A stretch of DNA of 64,000 nucleotides from Tunicatimonas pelagia (GCF_030506325.1 NZ_CP120683.1:1736001-1800000), one strand, 5' to 3'; shown: positions 53,445 through 62,495, numbered from the stretch's first letter. The notes: a model not told the origin generated them from the letters alone. Numbers and translations: made by a program.

Positions 53445-54872
53445 TCACTTTTTCACAAACGAGTAGGCTGATACATTGGGAATAGCCACCGGCTGAACCT
53501 CCTGAAACTGGAACAAATGGTCAATAGATTGATCACGGTTCCAGTGGCGGTGCATCACTAGTGCTGCTCCTAAAGCCGAAGCATTATCTAGCTCAGTAGT
53601 ATAAAACCGAATAGTTGGAAAATGAGCAGCCAGCAGTCGCATAAATAGCTGATTGGCGCAGAAACCACCGGAGATAAAGACTTTCTGTGGGGGTGTTTGC
53701 CCGGTGACTAGCTGCATTGAGATAGCCTGCATTTCCACCAGATTGAGAATAAGCTGGTGGTAAGCTTCTTCGTAGTTAGTAAATTGACTTAAATCAGTAG
53801 AAGGTTCTGTAAAATTGGGAAGAGGACCGGTTTGTTGCATCGTCTGAGGATAGAAATGCTGCCCTGTACCAGTGTTTGACAGTAGCTTCTTAAGCAGTTC
53901 TTCATCGGGAACAATGGAGCGATGATAGTCTGATGATTTACCGAAATGTTCGGCTAGTCGTGCCTCTTGGTAATCGTGCTCGCGCCCCATAAGAATACGA
54001 GATGCTTTTACCGACATGCCTCGGTAATTGATATACTGTAAACAATCTTTTCGTAGCTCATCATCAGTCAGTGGCTCTTCGTTAAACGGATTCAGGGTAA
54101 TATTCCAGGTGCCGGAAGATAAAAGCATAAACGATTCTTCAAACGCTAGTAGATAGGGAACCAGCGAAGCCGAGCTATCATGAATGCCCACTCCACAAAG
54201 TATATTGCTATTATTGTTAGAAACCACCTCATACGAGTGAGTAGCTACTACCGGAGGGAGCGTAGCATCAATCTTTTCAGCGTACACCCAGTCGTGACTT
54301 CGGTCGTGAGAAAAATCCCAAAGAGCCGTATGACAACCTAGGCTGGTAATCTCGTTAAAGCATTTTCCATGAATGAGGTAAGCAAAGTACTGCGGAAGGT
54401 GTAGTGACCGCCAGATGTTGCGGTACATCTCAGGCTTGCGGTGTTTGAGCCAATACAACTGCAAGCCCGAATTAAGCATTCCCAACCGAGGAGAAGCGGT
54501 CTGGCGAGTAAAGGTTTCTTCGCCACCGTACTGATTGTACAACTGTTCGGCTAAGCCTTCAGGGTATGGTTTCAGATAATTGTACAGCGGAGTAGCCGGA
54601 TGCCCCCGCTCATCGAGGTGAACAAAAGATGCTCCGTAGGCTGATACATTGAGGGCCTGTATTGCAAATTTCTTGTTTCTCTTAACGGCTTTGAAACTCT
54701 TCTTAACCCATTGACTGGTTTTTTCTACATCCTCGCAGGGGTAACCGTCGTCATCAATGGTCTCGGGCAAGTTTGTTTGATCTTGGTATACTATCCGATA
54801 ACTTCGGTCATAAAGCAGCAGCTTTTTGTTTGTTTTTCCAATGTCGTAGATTGCAATAACAGGCTCGTTCAT
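53445..54872 (-). CDS. FGGY-family carbohydrate kinase (rhamnulokinase-type)
   Basis: A 475-residue sugar kinase. The N-terminal phosphate-1 motif is AIYDIGKTNKKLLLYD; the FGGY middle GTWNITLNPFNEEPLTDDEL and the C-terminal KVFISGGFCANQLFMRLLAAHF complete it. It is 30 bp downstream of an L-rhamnose-isomerase-like gene on the same strand, so the pair probably converts L-rhamnose to L-rhamnulose 1-phosphate. Substrate assignment rests mainly on that neighbour; fuculose or another deoxysugar is possible. The expected aldolase/dehydrogenase gene is not in view. The start ATG at 54872 (MNEPVIAIYD) fits relatives. Confidence 0.88.
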   Translation of the reverse strand: MNEPVIAIYDIGKTNKKLLLYDRSYRIVYQDQTNLPETIDDDGYPCEDVEKTSQWVKKSFKAVKRNKKFAIQALNVSAYGASFVHLDERGHPATPLYNYLKPYPEGLAEQLYNQYGGEETFTRQTASPRLGMLNSGLQLYWLKHRKPEMYRNIWRSLHLPQYFAYLIHGKCFNEITSLGCHTALWDFSHDRSHDWVYAEKIDATLPPVVATHSYEVVSNNNSNILCGVGIHDSSASLVPYLLAFEESFMLLSSGTWNITLNPFNEEPLTDDELRKDCLQYINYRGMSVKASRILMGREHDYQEARLAEHFGKSSDYHRSIVPDEELLKKLLSNTGTGQHFYPQTMQQTGPLPNFTEPSTDLSQFTNYEEAYHQLILNLVEMQAISMQLVTGQTPPQKVFISGGFCANQLFMRLLAAHFPTIRFYTTELDNASALGAALVMHRHWNRDQSIDHLFQFQEVQPVAIPNVSAYSFVKK

Positions 54873-54902
54873 CTTCTCGTGTTAGGTAGTTATTCTTAGT
54901 GC

Positions 54903-56171
54903 TTATAAACCAGTAGCGAGGGTTTTGGCTCCTCGCTCATCAACTAACGCTTGTCGTATTTGCAGTTTCCGATACAGGGAGAGAGGTTGCAACGCTGCCC
55001 CGGCTCGGTGACGTACTTCAGCCAACAGCGGGCGTACATCCGTGCGAAAAGCTCCCTGAATAATTTCCTGACACATGACCACATCATTGTCTGCTTGGGC
55101 TTGGTGGAGAGCCTCACGATCTACAAGTAGTGCTTGAGCGTAAGCAATCAATATTGCCTCCACCGATTGCAATAAGTCCTCTAAAGGATCTTTTACGTTG
55201 TGGCTGGCATCAATCATCCAGGCAAACGATTGGCTTTCTATTCCTTCCAGCAGTTCCAGAAAAATCAAGAATAGCTGATACGGTTTAATGCTGCCCACCG
55301 TAAGATCATCATCACCGTACTTAGAATCATTGAAATGAAACCCGCCGAGCTTGCCTTCCATCATCAGACGACTGACAATCTGCTCGATATTAGTGTTAGG
55401 CAGATGGTGCCCCAAATCGACTAAGCTGAAAGCTTTTGATCCTAGCTTACTGGCTAGTAGTAATGAGCTACCCCAGTCTTGAATGACTGTACTGTAGAAG
55501 TTCGGCTCGTAAGGTTTGTATTCCACCAGCATCCGCCAGTCATTGGGTAAGTACCCATAGATTTCTTGTAAACTCGCTAACGTACGCTCAAAGGCTCGCC
55601 GAAAGTTGTGCTGTCCGGGAAAGTTTGCCCCGTCAGAAAGCCACACCGTAATTGCCTCTGACCCCAAAGCTTTTCCGTAGTCGATTACTTGCTGGTTGTG
55701 TTCTACTGCCTGTCGGCGCACCGCGGCATCGGCATGGCAAAGCGAGCCAAATTTATACGAATACTCCTGATCAGTTTGATCCTGAAACGTATTGGAGTTG
55801 ACGGCGTCAAAAGTAATTCCCAATTCTTGAGCTGTTTGACGAATATGGTCGGCATTATCCGGAATATCCCAGGGGATATGCAGCGAGGTTGCCCCGCAGT
55901 GACCGTTAAGCGCGTGCAACACTCCCACATCTGCCAATTTCTCTTCCAAATTACGAGGTTCTCCCCCACCCGGAAATCGCCCGAAGCGAGTGCCACCGGT
56001 ACCCAAAGCCCAGCTAGGAATGGCAATCTGCATGGCCGAGAGCTGTTGAATACATTTTTCCCAGAAAGCATCAGGGTGCGGTTGTAATGAACAAAAGCTG
56101 TCCCAGCGAGCCTGATGAGCTGAAAGTGCCGATTCATTTTCTTCGGCAATACGTTGAAGGTTAAGGTTCAT
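54903..56171 (-). CDS. rhaI: L-rhamnose isomerase-type sugar isomerase (RhaI group)
   Basis: A 422-residue TIM-barrel isomerase close in layout to the RhaI group of L-rhamnose isomerases rather than RhaA. Metal-ligand regions are LVEYKPYEPNFY (Glu), SLVDLGHHLPNTN (Asp/His), GGFHFNDSKYGDDDLTVG (His, Asp pair) and WMIDASHNVKDPLEDLL (Asp). It should convert L-rhamnose to L-rhamnulose. The neighbour is an FGGY kinase 30 bp downstream. A transport gene or regulator is not beside it. Start ATG at 56171 (MNLNLQRIAEENE). The gene name is by similarity of the family only. Confidence 0.87.
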   Translation of the reverse strand: MNLNLQRIAEENESALSAHQARWDSFCSLQPHPDAFWEKCIQQLSAMQIAIPSWALGTGGTRFGRFPGGGEPRNLEEKLADVGVLHALNGHCGATSLHIPWDIPDNADHIRQTAQELGITFDAVNSNTFQDQTDQEYSYKFGSLCHADAAVRRQAVEHNQQVIDYGKALGSEAITVWLSDGANFPGQHNFRRAFERTLASLQEIYGYLPNDWRMLVEYKPYEPNFYSTVIQDWGSSLLLASKLGSKAFSLVDLGHHLPNTNIEQIVSRLMMEGKLGGFHFNDSKYGDDDLTVGSIKPYQLFLIFLELLEGIESQSFAWMIDASHNVKDPLEDLLQSVEAILIAYAQALLVDREALHQAQADNDVVMCQEIIQGAFRTDVRPLLAEVRHRAGAALQPLSLYRKLQIRQALVDERGAKTLATGL

Positions 56172-56371
56172 ACTGTAGTAAAATTTGCTAGATGTAAACC
56201 TATTTTCCAGGGAATGCCATCCTGCACTATCCGGTTATTTTGCTGATTTTGGGTTAGAATACTAAGGGCACTGGCTAGTAAGCATCTATAAAAATACTTT
56301 CTTCTTGAAACTATAAAAATCTTTTATGCGCTTTGCCCGATCCAAATCAGATCAAGGGGTATAAAACGAAA

Positions 56372-56396
56372 AAGTCCATCGCGAGCGGATGGACTT
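56372..56396 (-). terminator. Intrinsic terminator after the beta-lactamase-like gene
   Basis: AAGTCCATC (56372-56380) pairs exactly with GATGGACTT (56388-56396) around a 7-base loop. On the minus strand it runs into CUUUUUCGUUUUAU. It lies 24 bp past the stop codon. Confidence 0.88.
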
Positions 56397-56420
56397 ACAG
56401 GTTATAACGGAATTTATTTC

Positions 56421-57755
56421 TTACTGATAGTAGCTGACACTGAATAAATCGTGCTCCGGCCACTCATCAAGCTGACTTAGTTCTTGCTGCATAATATAGC
56501 TAATGCGCCCCGTGAAATACCGACTACGGTGGTTACTGGTGTTTGCCAAAATTACCCAAGAGGTACCGTCTTGGTGCCGTTTAATGAGGGCTGATGTTCC
56601 GGCCAATGTTCCGGTACGCCACCAAGTACCACCAACCTTTGCGCTTCGCCAACCGTAAGGCCGTCCCCACTTAGTTTCTATCATACTGAGCAGCGATTCG
56701 TTACTCAAAATATCAGGACTATTTTTAAACCCATCTACCGCTACTAAAAACTTCATCAGATCGGCCGACGTGGCTACCCAACCGCCCGCCGCTCCTAATG
56801 CCTCAATGTTGAAGCTATACGCATTAGATACCAACTCGCCCGAACCGTACATGTCAGGACGCATATTGTTAGATGATAAGTCGTAGTAGCTCACTTCATT
56901 TTCGAAGCGATCTTCAGCGCGGTTTTTAGCCAAATGCATATTAGTGATACCCAGCGGAGCTAGAATTTCTGTCTTCACAAAATCTTCGTAAGATTTACCG
57001 GATCTCGCTTCAATCACCCGGCCCAATAAACAGTAACCGAAGTTAGAATAATCGTAGCGGGTACCCGGACGATAAGGCAAGTTCTTGGATAAAATAAACT
57101 TAATAATTGTATCCAAATCCGGAGTGCCTTCAATTTCCATAGCATCAGCAATGCGGAGTGGAATAAACAGCGGATCGCCAAACGAACGCTTACTCCAGCC
57201 TCCGGTATGATTCAGTAAATGTTCTACGGTAATCTTATAATGTTTCTTATCCTTAATTCCTCGGTAGATATCAGTATTAAGAACACCATTTTCGCCAAAT
57301 ACAGGTTCATCCATTTGTAAACGGCCGTCTTCCCGCAGTTTCATAATGGCTACCGCCGTAATTAGCTTAGACACACTGCCGATACGGAATAGATGATGCG
57401 GCTGAACAGCCTCTTCGGTTTCTTGGCCAGTAAAGCCAAACCCTTTGGCGTATATCAGTTTACCATCTTTTACAATACCTAACGAGGCACCCACAATACC
57501 TTGCCGCTGAATGAACTTATCCATCGCTTGGTCAATGGGAGCAAAATCAGCCAGAGCCGAATGTTTATTCATAAGCAATTCAACTGAGTGAACATAGTCT
57601 TTGTAACTATTTCCCAAAGCAGCCTGCCCTGATTCAGCAATTGAAAACGGAACACCTAAGTACAGTAAGGTGAATACTCCTATTGAGATAAAAGAGTGGA
57701 TGCGGGGAAGAAAAGAAAGCCGTGGGGGTGCACATTTTCTCAGTATCCTTTGCAT
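56421..57755 (-). CDS. Serine beta-lactamase-like hydrolase (class C / EstB type)
   Basis: About 444 residues from the ATG at 57755 (MQRILRKCAPPRLSF), which puts the hydrophobic segment FISIGVFTLLYLGVPFSIAE in signal-peptide position; the frame remains open to 57917 with 54 residues that do not look like the family. The serine motif is FRIGSVSKLITAVAIMK (SVSK), the second is RYDYSNFGYCLLG (YSN). At the usual HxG place the text is WRTGTLAG, with Arg in place of His. Such proteins range from beta-lactamases to peptidases and esterases, so no antibiotic resistance should be read into it. Likely periplasmic. Confidence 0.88.
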   Translation of the reverse strand: MQRILRKCAPPRLSFLPRIHSFISIGVFTLLYLGVPFSIAESGQAALGNSYKDYVHSVELLMNKHSALADFAPIDQAMDKFIQRQGIVGASLGIVKDGKLIYAKGFGFTGQETEEAVQPHHLFRIGSVSKLITAVAIMKLREDGRLQMDEPVFGENGVLNTDIYRGIKDKKHYKITVEHLLNHTGGWSKRSFGDPLFIPLRIADAMEIEGTPDLDTIIKFILSKNLPYRPGTRYDYSNFGYCLLGRVIEARSGKSYEDFVKTEILAPLGITNMHLAKNRAEDRFENEVSYYDLSSNNMRPDMYGSGELVSNAYSFNIEALGAAGGWVATSADLMKFLVAVDGFKNSPDILSNESLLSMIETKWGRPYGWRSAKVGGTWWRTGTLAGTSALIKRHQDGTSWVILANTSNHRSRYFTGRISYIMQQELSQLDEWPEHDLFSVSYYQ

Positions 57756-57973
57756 GGTTTGTTCGACGATGAAGTTGATTGCTTTGTGGTTTTTCGCTTC
57801 CGATTTACTACCAGATTTAACGCTGTTTAGTTCGTTATTGTATTGGAATACACGATTGTAACTACTAAGTAGCATAAATAATCTTACGTAAGCAACATCT
57901 TTATGACAATATGTCAATAACTTATTTATATAATTCTATTATTATTTTTTAGCTTTGAACCGGAGATCGGCCG

Positions 57974-58012
57974 CTGTGGAACAGCCCCTGTGGGACAGCC
58001 CCTGTGGAACAG
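57974..58012. repeat. Tandem 14-bp repeat, about 2.8 copies
   Basis: CTGTGGAACAGCCC-type units start at 57974, 57988 and 58002 (the middle one with a G for A). Each unit contains CTGT and ACAG in inverted orientation. It is not in a coding region. Confidence 0.85.
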
Positions 58013-58119
58013 AAACCGGAATTTAAAATCGCTCGTTGATAGAACCAACGAACTAGTGAATAATGACTAATGAATGATGAATAATACCCAATACCTGAAT
58101 ACTTTAAGCTTCTAAACCT

Positions 58120-58150
58120 GTGGACGGTCGACTATCGACTGTGGACTAAC
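58120..58150. repeat. Third, partial copy of the GTCGATAGTCCACAG-type repeat
   Basis: GTGGACGGTCGACTATCGACTG-like text (58120-58147) contains, in reverse complement, CCACAGTCGATAGTCGACC, which shares its words with the copies at 7511 and 35470 but rearranged. Arms are short, so this is a degenerate relative. Confidence 0.55.
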
Positions 58151-58197
58151 AGTCATTCAGCAATCGAACCATTGAACAATCAAGCAACCAACTAATT

Positions 58198-59169
58198 ATG
58201 AACTATCGAAAATTTGGCCGCTTGGGCTGGCAAGTAAGTGATATTGGGTACGGAATGTGGGGCATGGCCGGGTGGACCGGTTCAGACGATGACCAAAGCA
58301 AAAACTCCTTAGACTTGGCTGTAGAGCTAGGTTGCAACTTTTTTGATACGGCTTGGGGCTACGGAGAAGGAAAAAGCGAAGAGCTGCTAGGTGCGCTGGT
58401 AAAGCGGCATCCAAGCCAAAAATTGTACACGGCTACCAAAGTACCTCCCAATAACTTTACTTGGCCCTCAGAAAGCCACTTTAAACTAGCGGATGTCTTT
58501 CCTTACGATCATATTATTGAGTACGCTGAAAAAAGCTTGAAAAATCTGGCGATGGAAACGGTAGACTTGCTACAGTTCCATGTGTGGGAAGATACTTGGG
58601 CCGAGCAAGACGAATGGAAGCGGGCGGTAGAGCAACTAAAGCAAGATGGCAAGATTCAGGGTATCGGGTTAAGCCTAAATCGGTGGGAGCCAAATAACGG
58701 CTTACAAACTATTCGTACTGGCTTAATTGATGCTGTGCAGGTGATCTACAATGTCTTTGATCAGGCTCCCGAAGATCAGCTTTTTCCGCTCTGCGACGAA
58801 ATGGATGTTGGAGTAATTGCTCGGGTACCCTTTGATGAAGGAACGCTAACCGGAACATTTACTCACGACACCATTTTTCCTGAAGACGACTGGCGATCAA
58901 CATACTTTGTACCGGAGAATCTTCATTCCAGTGTTGACCACGCTGATGCAGTTAAAGCGGTTCTTCCCGAAGATCTTAGTATGCCGGAAGCTGCCCTGAA
59001 ATTTATTCTCGCAAACCCTACGGTAAGCACCATTATTCCCGGAATGCGAAAAGCTCGCCACGTGCGGGCAAACGTTGGTTGTAGCGATAGCGAACCATTA
59101 TCGGAAGAATTGCTACAAGAGCTCCAGAAGCACCGCTGGGATCGTGAGCCTACCGAATGGTCGCAATAA
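58198..59169 (+). CDS. Aldo/keto reductase family oxidoreductase
   Basis: A 323-residue NADP-dependent oxidoreductase with the AKR barrel. MNYRKFGRLGWQVSDIGYGM opens the fold; the catalytic tetrad is in FFDTAWGYGEGKSEELLG (Asp and Tyr), YTATKVPP (Lys) and DLLQFHVWED (His). The C-terminal NADP region is VSTIIPGMRKARHVRANVG. It resembles the general-stress YajO/IolS-type or L-glyceraldehyde reductase group; substrate unknown. It is the only gene on this strand here, and its stop is about 120 bp from the response regulator stop, convergent. Confidence 0.92.
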   Translation: MNYRKFGRLGWQVSDIGYGMWGMAGWTGSDDDQSKNSLDLAVELGCNFFDTAWGYGEGKSEELLGALVKRHPSQKLYTATKVPPNNFTWPSESHFKLADVFPYDHIIEYAEKSLKNLAMETVDLLQFHVWEDTWAEQDEWKRAVEQLKQDGKIQGIGLSLNRWEPNNGLQTIRTGLIDAVQVIYNVFDQAPEDQLFPLCDEMDVGVIARVPFDEGTLTGTFTHDTIFPEDDWRSTYFVPENLHSSVDHADAVKAVLPEDLSMPEAALKFILANPTVSTIIPGMRKARHVRANVGCSDSEPLSEELLQELQKHRWDREPTEWSQ

Positions 59170-59231
59170 GAAAGTTAGAAGCAGTGGCAGTACTGGCATT
59201 TTGTCTTCTGCCTTACGTCTTTTACAAATAG

Positions 59232-59263
59232 AAAGCCACACCTCATTATTGAGACATGGCTTT
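59232..59263 (-). terminator. Possible terminator after the response regulator
   Basis: AAAGCCA (59232-59238) pairs with TGGCTTT (59257-59263), with an inner CTCA/TGAG pair (59242-59245 / 59249-59252). The minus-strand product then reads UUUCUAUUUGU. It might also serve the convergent reductase, but the plus-strand tail is not U-rich. Confidence 0.6.
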
Positions 59264-59288
59264 AGCAGTTACGAAAAGTAGAAATACG

Positions 59289-59705
59289 TTAAATAGCTAA
59301 CTTCTCCAGATTTCGCTGAGTAAGCGGTTTGTTAATATACTGCTTCACGCTCGCGTATTTATGTGATTTGTTTACGTCCTGCGGATTAATGGATGAAGTA
59401 AGCATCACAATTTTGCAGAACTCTTTAGTATCGTCAGAAAGCTTTTCAAACTCATCCAGAAACTGAAAACCGTCCATCAGTGGCATGTCAATATCCAGAA
59501 ATATAATTTCCGGAAGTACCTGCACCCCGGTATCGCCCAGCTTTTCAATATTTTTTAAGAATTCTATAGCACTTTTAGCCCCCGAGTGAGTATATATATG
59601 ATCACAGATGTTAGCGGCCTCTATCATCTTCTGATTGATTAAATTATCAATCTCATTGTCATCAATCAGCATGACCGAACGATGTTTGTTCTCTTGTTCT
59701 GACAT
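59289..59705 (-). CDS. Single-domain response regulator
   Basis: A 138-residue receiver domain with no output domain. The acidic pair is in VMLIDDNEIDNLI (about 12-20), the phospho-acceptor Asp in IIFLDIDMPLMDGF (about 69), the Thr/Ser in VMLTSSIN (about 102) and the Lys in YINKPLTQ (about 127). Such stand-alone regulators in Bacteroidota are often partners of multi-PAS histidine kinases like the one at 50115-53036, but that link is inference. Start ATG at 59705. Confidence 0.93.
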   Translation of the reverse strand: MSEQENKHRSVMLIDDNEIDNLINQKMIEAANICDHIYTHSGAKSAIEFLKNIEKLGDTGVQVLPEIIFLDIDMPLMDGFQFLDEFEKLSDDTKEFCKIVMLTSSINPQDVNKSHKYASVKQYINKPLTQRNLEKLAI

Positions 59706-60011
59706 ATTATTTCTGCGCTTGTTGAGTTAAAGTTAGAAGTAAAGCTCTATTCTAATATTCTAGGAATAATATAAATTTGCTACTTATGTGCTATAGTATC
59801 AAATATGGTGCAAAATACAAACTTGTAGGGATAAAAAACCAAATAAATTACGATTATACTTACCTTATAAAAATTATATGTTCTTTATAATTCGTAGTAA
59901 GGAATCAATAATACTGTAGAATATCAGAGTAAATTAATTGCAATCAGGTGGAAAAAGTACCTTAAAGTTAAAAAATCATTACTATTACTCTGATAAGATT
60001 ATTGCTGCTTA
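59706..60011. other. AT-rich intergenic region
   Basis: About 306 bp between the response regulator start and the HtrA stop (both minus strand). No coding frame, no clear stem-loop and no assignable promoter. Confidence 0.5.
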
Positions 60012-61505
60012 TTACCAGCCAAACCCATGAAAAGAGCGTTCACCCTCGGTAGATAGCCCCTCAATAAGTATTCCTCCCGCTTTGTTTTGCATCACTTCTT
60101 CTAGCTCTTTCGCATTTTGAATAGGTGTTTTATCAATAGAAGTAATAATGAACCCTTCTTCTAATCCTGCTTTTTTCCACTTTCCTTCACTAAGCTCTAT
60201 TAGTTGAGCACCTCCTTCCAGTTCAAAGCGATCCAGTATCTCGGATGGAATGTCACCAAATGTCCCTCCTTCAAACTCAACGGGCTGCACTTTTTGCACC
60301 ATCTCGGTATTACCCATTGTATTCTTCAGGGTAGCGTAAACCGTTTCTTGTGAACCATCTCGCCAAAAAGTAACTTCAACTTCGTCGCCCGGTCGGTTGC
60401 GGGCTACCAGCTCCTGAAGCTCCGAAACATTATTGACCGATCGGTCATCAATTTCAATAATAACATCTCCTGCTTCCATCCCTGCCTCCGCAGCCGCGCT
60501 CTCCTGCGTTACTCCGTCTACAAACACTCCGGTAACGGTTTTCAATCCTTCCTCTTCGGCTAATTGGGCATTTACATCTCGAATTCGCACCCCTAGTAGT
60601 GCTCTTTGTACCGAACCATACTCTAGCAGATCGTTCATTACTTTTTGCACTAACGATACCGGTACAGCAAAGGAGTAACCCGCGTACGAGCCAGTAGGAG
60701 TGGCGATAGCCGTATTAATTCCTACTAATTCGCCCTTCAGATTTACTAAAGCCCCACCACTGTTTCCCTGATTCACCGCCGCATCGGTCTGAATAAATGA
60801 CTCAATTTGCCGACCGTTTCGATCGTGTAAAATATTGATATTTCGAGCCTTGGCACTCACAATACCCGCCGTTACCGTAGAGGTCAACGTGCCGAACGGA
60901 TTACCGATAGCGAGCACCCATTCGCCGACTCTTACATCATCCGAATCGCCAAAAGAAACGAAAGGAAACAAAATACTTCTATCTTCAATTTTCAGTAATG
61001 CTAGATCAGTAGTAGGATCGATCCCTATCACTTCGGCCTCGTAAAAGCGATTATCATCTAGCGTTACCTCAATCTTATCAGCTTCCTCGATTACGTGATT
61101 ATTAGTAACAATGTATCCATCGTCAGATATTAAAACCCCCGAACCAGACGAGCGAGAAGGTCGCTCGCCCCCCGGCTCACCGGGGCGACGGTCGCCAAAA
61201 TAGTCGTAAAAATCTTCCAGCAAACTGTTTCGCGATTGGCGGGAGCCACTGTAAGTAGAGCGAATGAACACTACCCCCGGCTTTACCCGATCTGCCGCAT
61301 AAACGAAGTTAATTCCATCGGGTACTGAGAAATTAGAGTCGGCCAAAAAGTTTACATTAGGATACTGTACTCCTTGCTGTTTATCATCAAAACTAGCGTA
61401 GGGCGATGTTGGCTGCACTCCTAGGTAGTTCGTTATTCCAACTGATACTAGGCCACCCAAGATGGCGGCTAGTATAATTCCGAAGGCAAATTTTTTCTGG
61501 CTCAT
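60012..61505 (-). CDS. HtrA/DegP-type periplasmic serine protease
   Basis: A 497-residue protease/chaperone. The ATG at 61505 gives MSQKKFAFGIILAAILGGLVSVGI, a signal anchor; the GTG at 61511 adds two residues. The catalytic triad is His in YIVTNNHVIEEAD (about 140), Asp in TTDLALLKIEDR (about 170) and Ser in NQGNSGGALVN (about 250). Two PDZ domains follow, with LGVRIRDVNAQLAEEEGLKT and EVMQNKAGGILIEGL near the end. It degrades or refolds damaged envelope proteins. A linker rich in Arg, Gly and Pro (about 85-120) precedes the protease domain. Transcription is from the intergenic region shared with tRNA-Asn. Confidence 0.94.
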   Translation of the reverse strand: MSQKKFAFGIILAAILGGLVSVGITNYLGVQPTSPYASFDDKQQGVQYPNVNFLADSNFSVPDGINFVYAADRVKPGVVFIRSTYSGSRQSRNSLLEDFYDYFGDRRPGEPGGERPSRSSGSGVLISDDGYIVTNNHVIEEADKIEVTLDDNRFYEAEVIGIDPTTDLALLKIEDRSILFPFVSFGDSDDVRVGEWVLAIGNPFGTLTSTVTAGIVSAKARNINILHDRNGRQIESFIQTDAAVNQGNSGGALVNLKGELVGINTAIATPTGSYAGYSFAVPVSLVQKVMNDLLEYGSVQRALLGVRIRDVNAQLAEEEGLKTVTGVFVDGVTQESAAAEAGMEAGDVIIEIDDRSVNNVSELQELVARNRPGDEVEVTFWRDGSQETVYATLKNTMGNTEMVQKVQPVEFEGGTFGDIPSEILDRFELEGGAQLIELSEGKWKKAGLEEGFIITSIDKTPIQNAKELEEVMQNKAGGILIEGLSTEGERSFHGFGW

Positions 61506-61753
61506 CAGCACGAATAATATAGGGGATACTGTTTATTTCACTATGGTAACGCTACTCTTACAGCAGTGTTATGAAATCAAAAATAATATACCTGATCTTT
61601 TTCAACAATACAACTCAGATACGTAGTTAGCGTAGCGTATACGATTAAAAAGATTAAGATAAGCTATCTTACTGTATCGCTAAATTTTATCAATAAAAAG
61701 ATTGGAATTTTCGGGATAACCCGCTAGTATTGCAGTCCCAAAATCAATAATAC

Positions 61754-61827
61754 TCCTCCTTAGCTCAGTTGGTTAGAGCGGCTGACTGTTAATCAGTAGG
61801 TCCTTGGTTCGAGCCCAAGAGGAGGAG
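61754..61827 (+). tRNA. tRNA-Asn (anticodon GTT)
   Basis: A 74-base cloverleaf. The acceptor TCCTCCT (61754-61760) pairs with AGGAGGA (61820-61826), discriminator G. The D-arm contains AGCTCAGTTGGTTAGAGC. The anticodon loop CTGTTAA carries GTT at 61788-61790 between GCTGA and TCAGT. The T-arm is CTTGG-TTCGAGC-CCAAG. The 3' CCA is not encoded (next bases CAA). A terminator follows, and a broken integrase starts about 100 bp further on. Confidence 0.97.
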
Positions 61828-61837
61828 CAACCACAAG

Positions 61838-61868
61838 GCCCTGTAAGTCAAAGATTTACAGGGCTTTT
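61838..61868 (+). terminator. Intrinsic terminator after tRNA-Asn
   Basis: GCCCTGTAA (61838-61846) pairs exactly with TTACAGGGC (61856-61864) around a 9-base loop, then four T. It lies about 10 bp past the tRNA. Confidence 0.88.
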
Positions 61869-61909
61869 GATTTCTATTATTTGTATTGATTTTTGATAAG
61901 AACTAGAAT

Positions 61910-61931
61910 TTGCCCGTTTTTTGCCCGTTTT
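61910..61931 (+). repeat. Two direct copies of TTGCCCGTTTT
   Basis: TTGCCCGTTTT occurs at 61910-61920 and immediately again at 61921-61931, between the tRNA terminator and the integrase remnant. It might be a trace of an attachment site or just a tandem duplication. Confidence 0.55.
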
Positions 61932-61959
61932 ACTTTTATATCTTTTTGTGAGCATAAAG

Positions 61960-62495
61960 ATGCAATTCCGTCAAAGAAAGGGAAACAGCACGTACATAAG
62001 GTCAGAACCACATCAGGATTATGTAAACGTATCTTCAGTGCTCTGGCTGGATACGTCGAATAAGTTGAACCGTTGGATTCGCGCTCAGCGCAAGAAGTCG
62101 GGCGAATGGTTTAAAGTGCCGTTGCTACCAAAGGCTCTCGCTATCATTGAGAAATACCAAGATAACCCGTTAGCTCAAGCCAACGGCAAAGTCCTTCTGG
62201 TCTACACCAACCAGAAAACTAATTCTTACCTGAAAGAAATTGCCGCTTCACAGTGGCTGATCTCAGCGAAGTAGAGAAACGGCTAACGTATCACCTCGCT
62301 CGGCATACCTTCGCTACCACCGTCACGCTGGCCAACGGGATACCCATTGAGTCCGTCAGCAAAATGCTCGGCCATACCAATCTACGGACGACACAGATTT
62401 ATGCGAAGGTGGTTGAGCAAAAGCTCAGTGAGGATATGAGTTTATTACAGAAAAAGCTAAGTGAGTCAGGAAACAAGAAGGTACTCGGTCGGTAG
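61960..62495 (+). pseudogene. Degenerate tyrosine recombinase (integrase) remnant beside tRNA-Asn
   Basis: Two overlapping frames (to 62274, and 62253-62495) together spell the C-terminal half of a Bacteroidota tyrosine recombinase. The first has WIRAQRKKSGEWFKVPLLPK and ALAIIEKYQDNPLAQANGKV; the second has TYHLARHTFATTVTLANGIP (His-x-x-Arg block), MLGHTNLRTTQIYAKV with the catalytic Tyr, and a normal tail. A frameshift near 62245-62256 joins them, and the N-terminal arm and core domains, including the first catalytic Arg, are missing. It lies about 130 bp after a tRNA-Asn gene, a common integration target. It is a dead gene, likely left by a lost or decayed integrated element. Confidence 0.85.

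Larger units (their letters stand above)
57756..58197. other. Intergenic region with repeats
   Basis: A 440-bp divergent region between the hydrolase and the aldo/keto reductase, counting from my hydrolase start. It holds a 14-bp tandem repeat (57974-58012) and a copy of the GTCGATAGTCCACAG-type repeat text around 58120-58150. The AT-rich stretch at 57900-57960 probably contains promoters, none of which I can assign. Confidence 0.55.

Noticed and set aside
56421-57755. Antibiotic-resistance beta-lactamase
   Set aside because: It has SxxK and YxN but Arg replaces the usual His in the HxG-like position, and such proteins are often peptidases or esterases.
57974-58012. CRISPR array
   Set aside because: Units are 14 bp with no spacers and no cas genes in the window.
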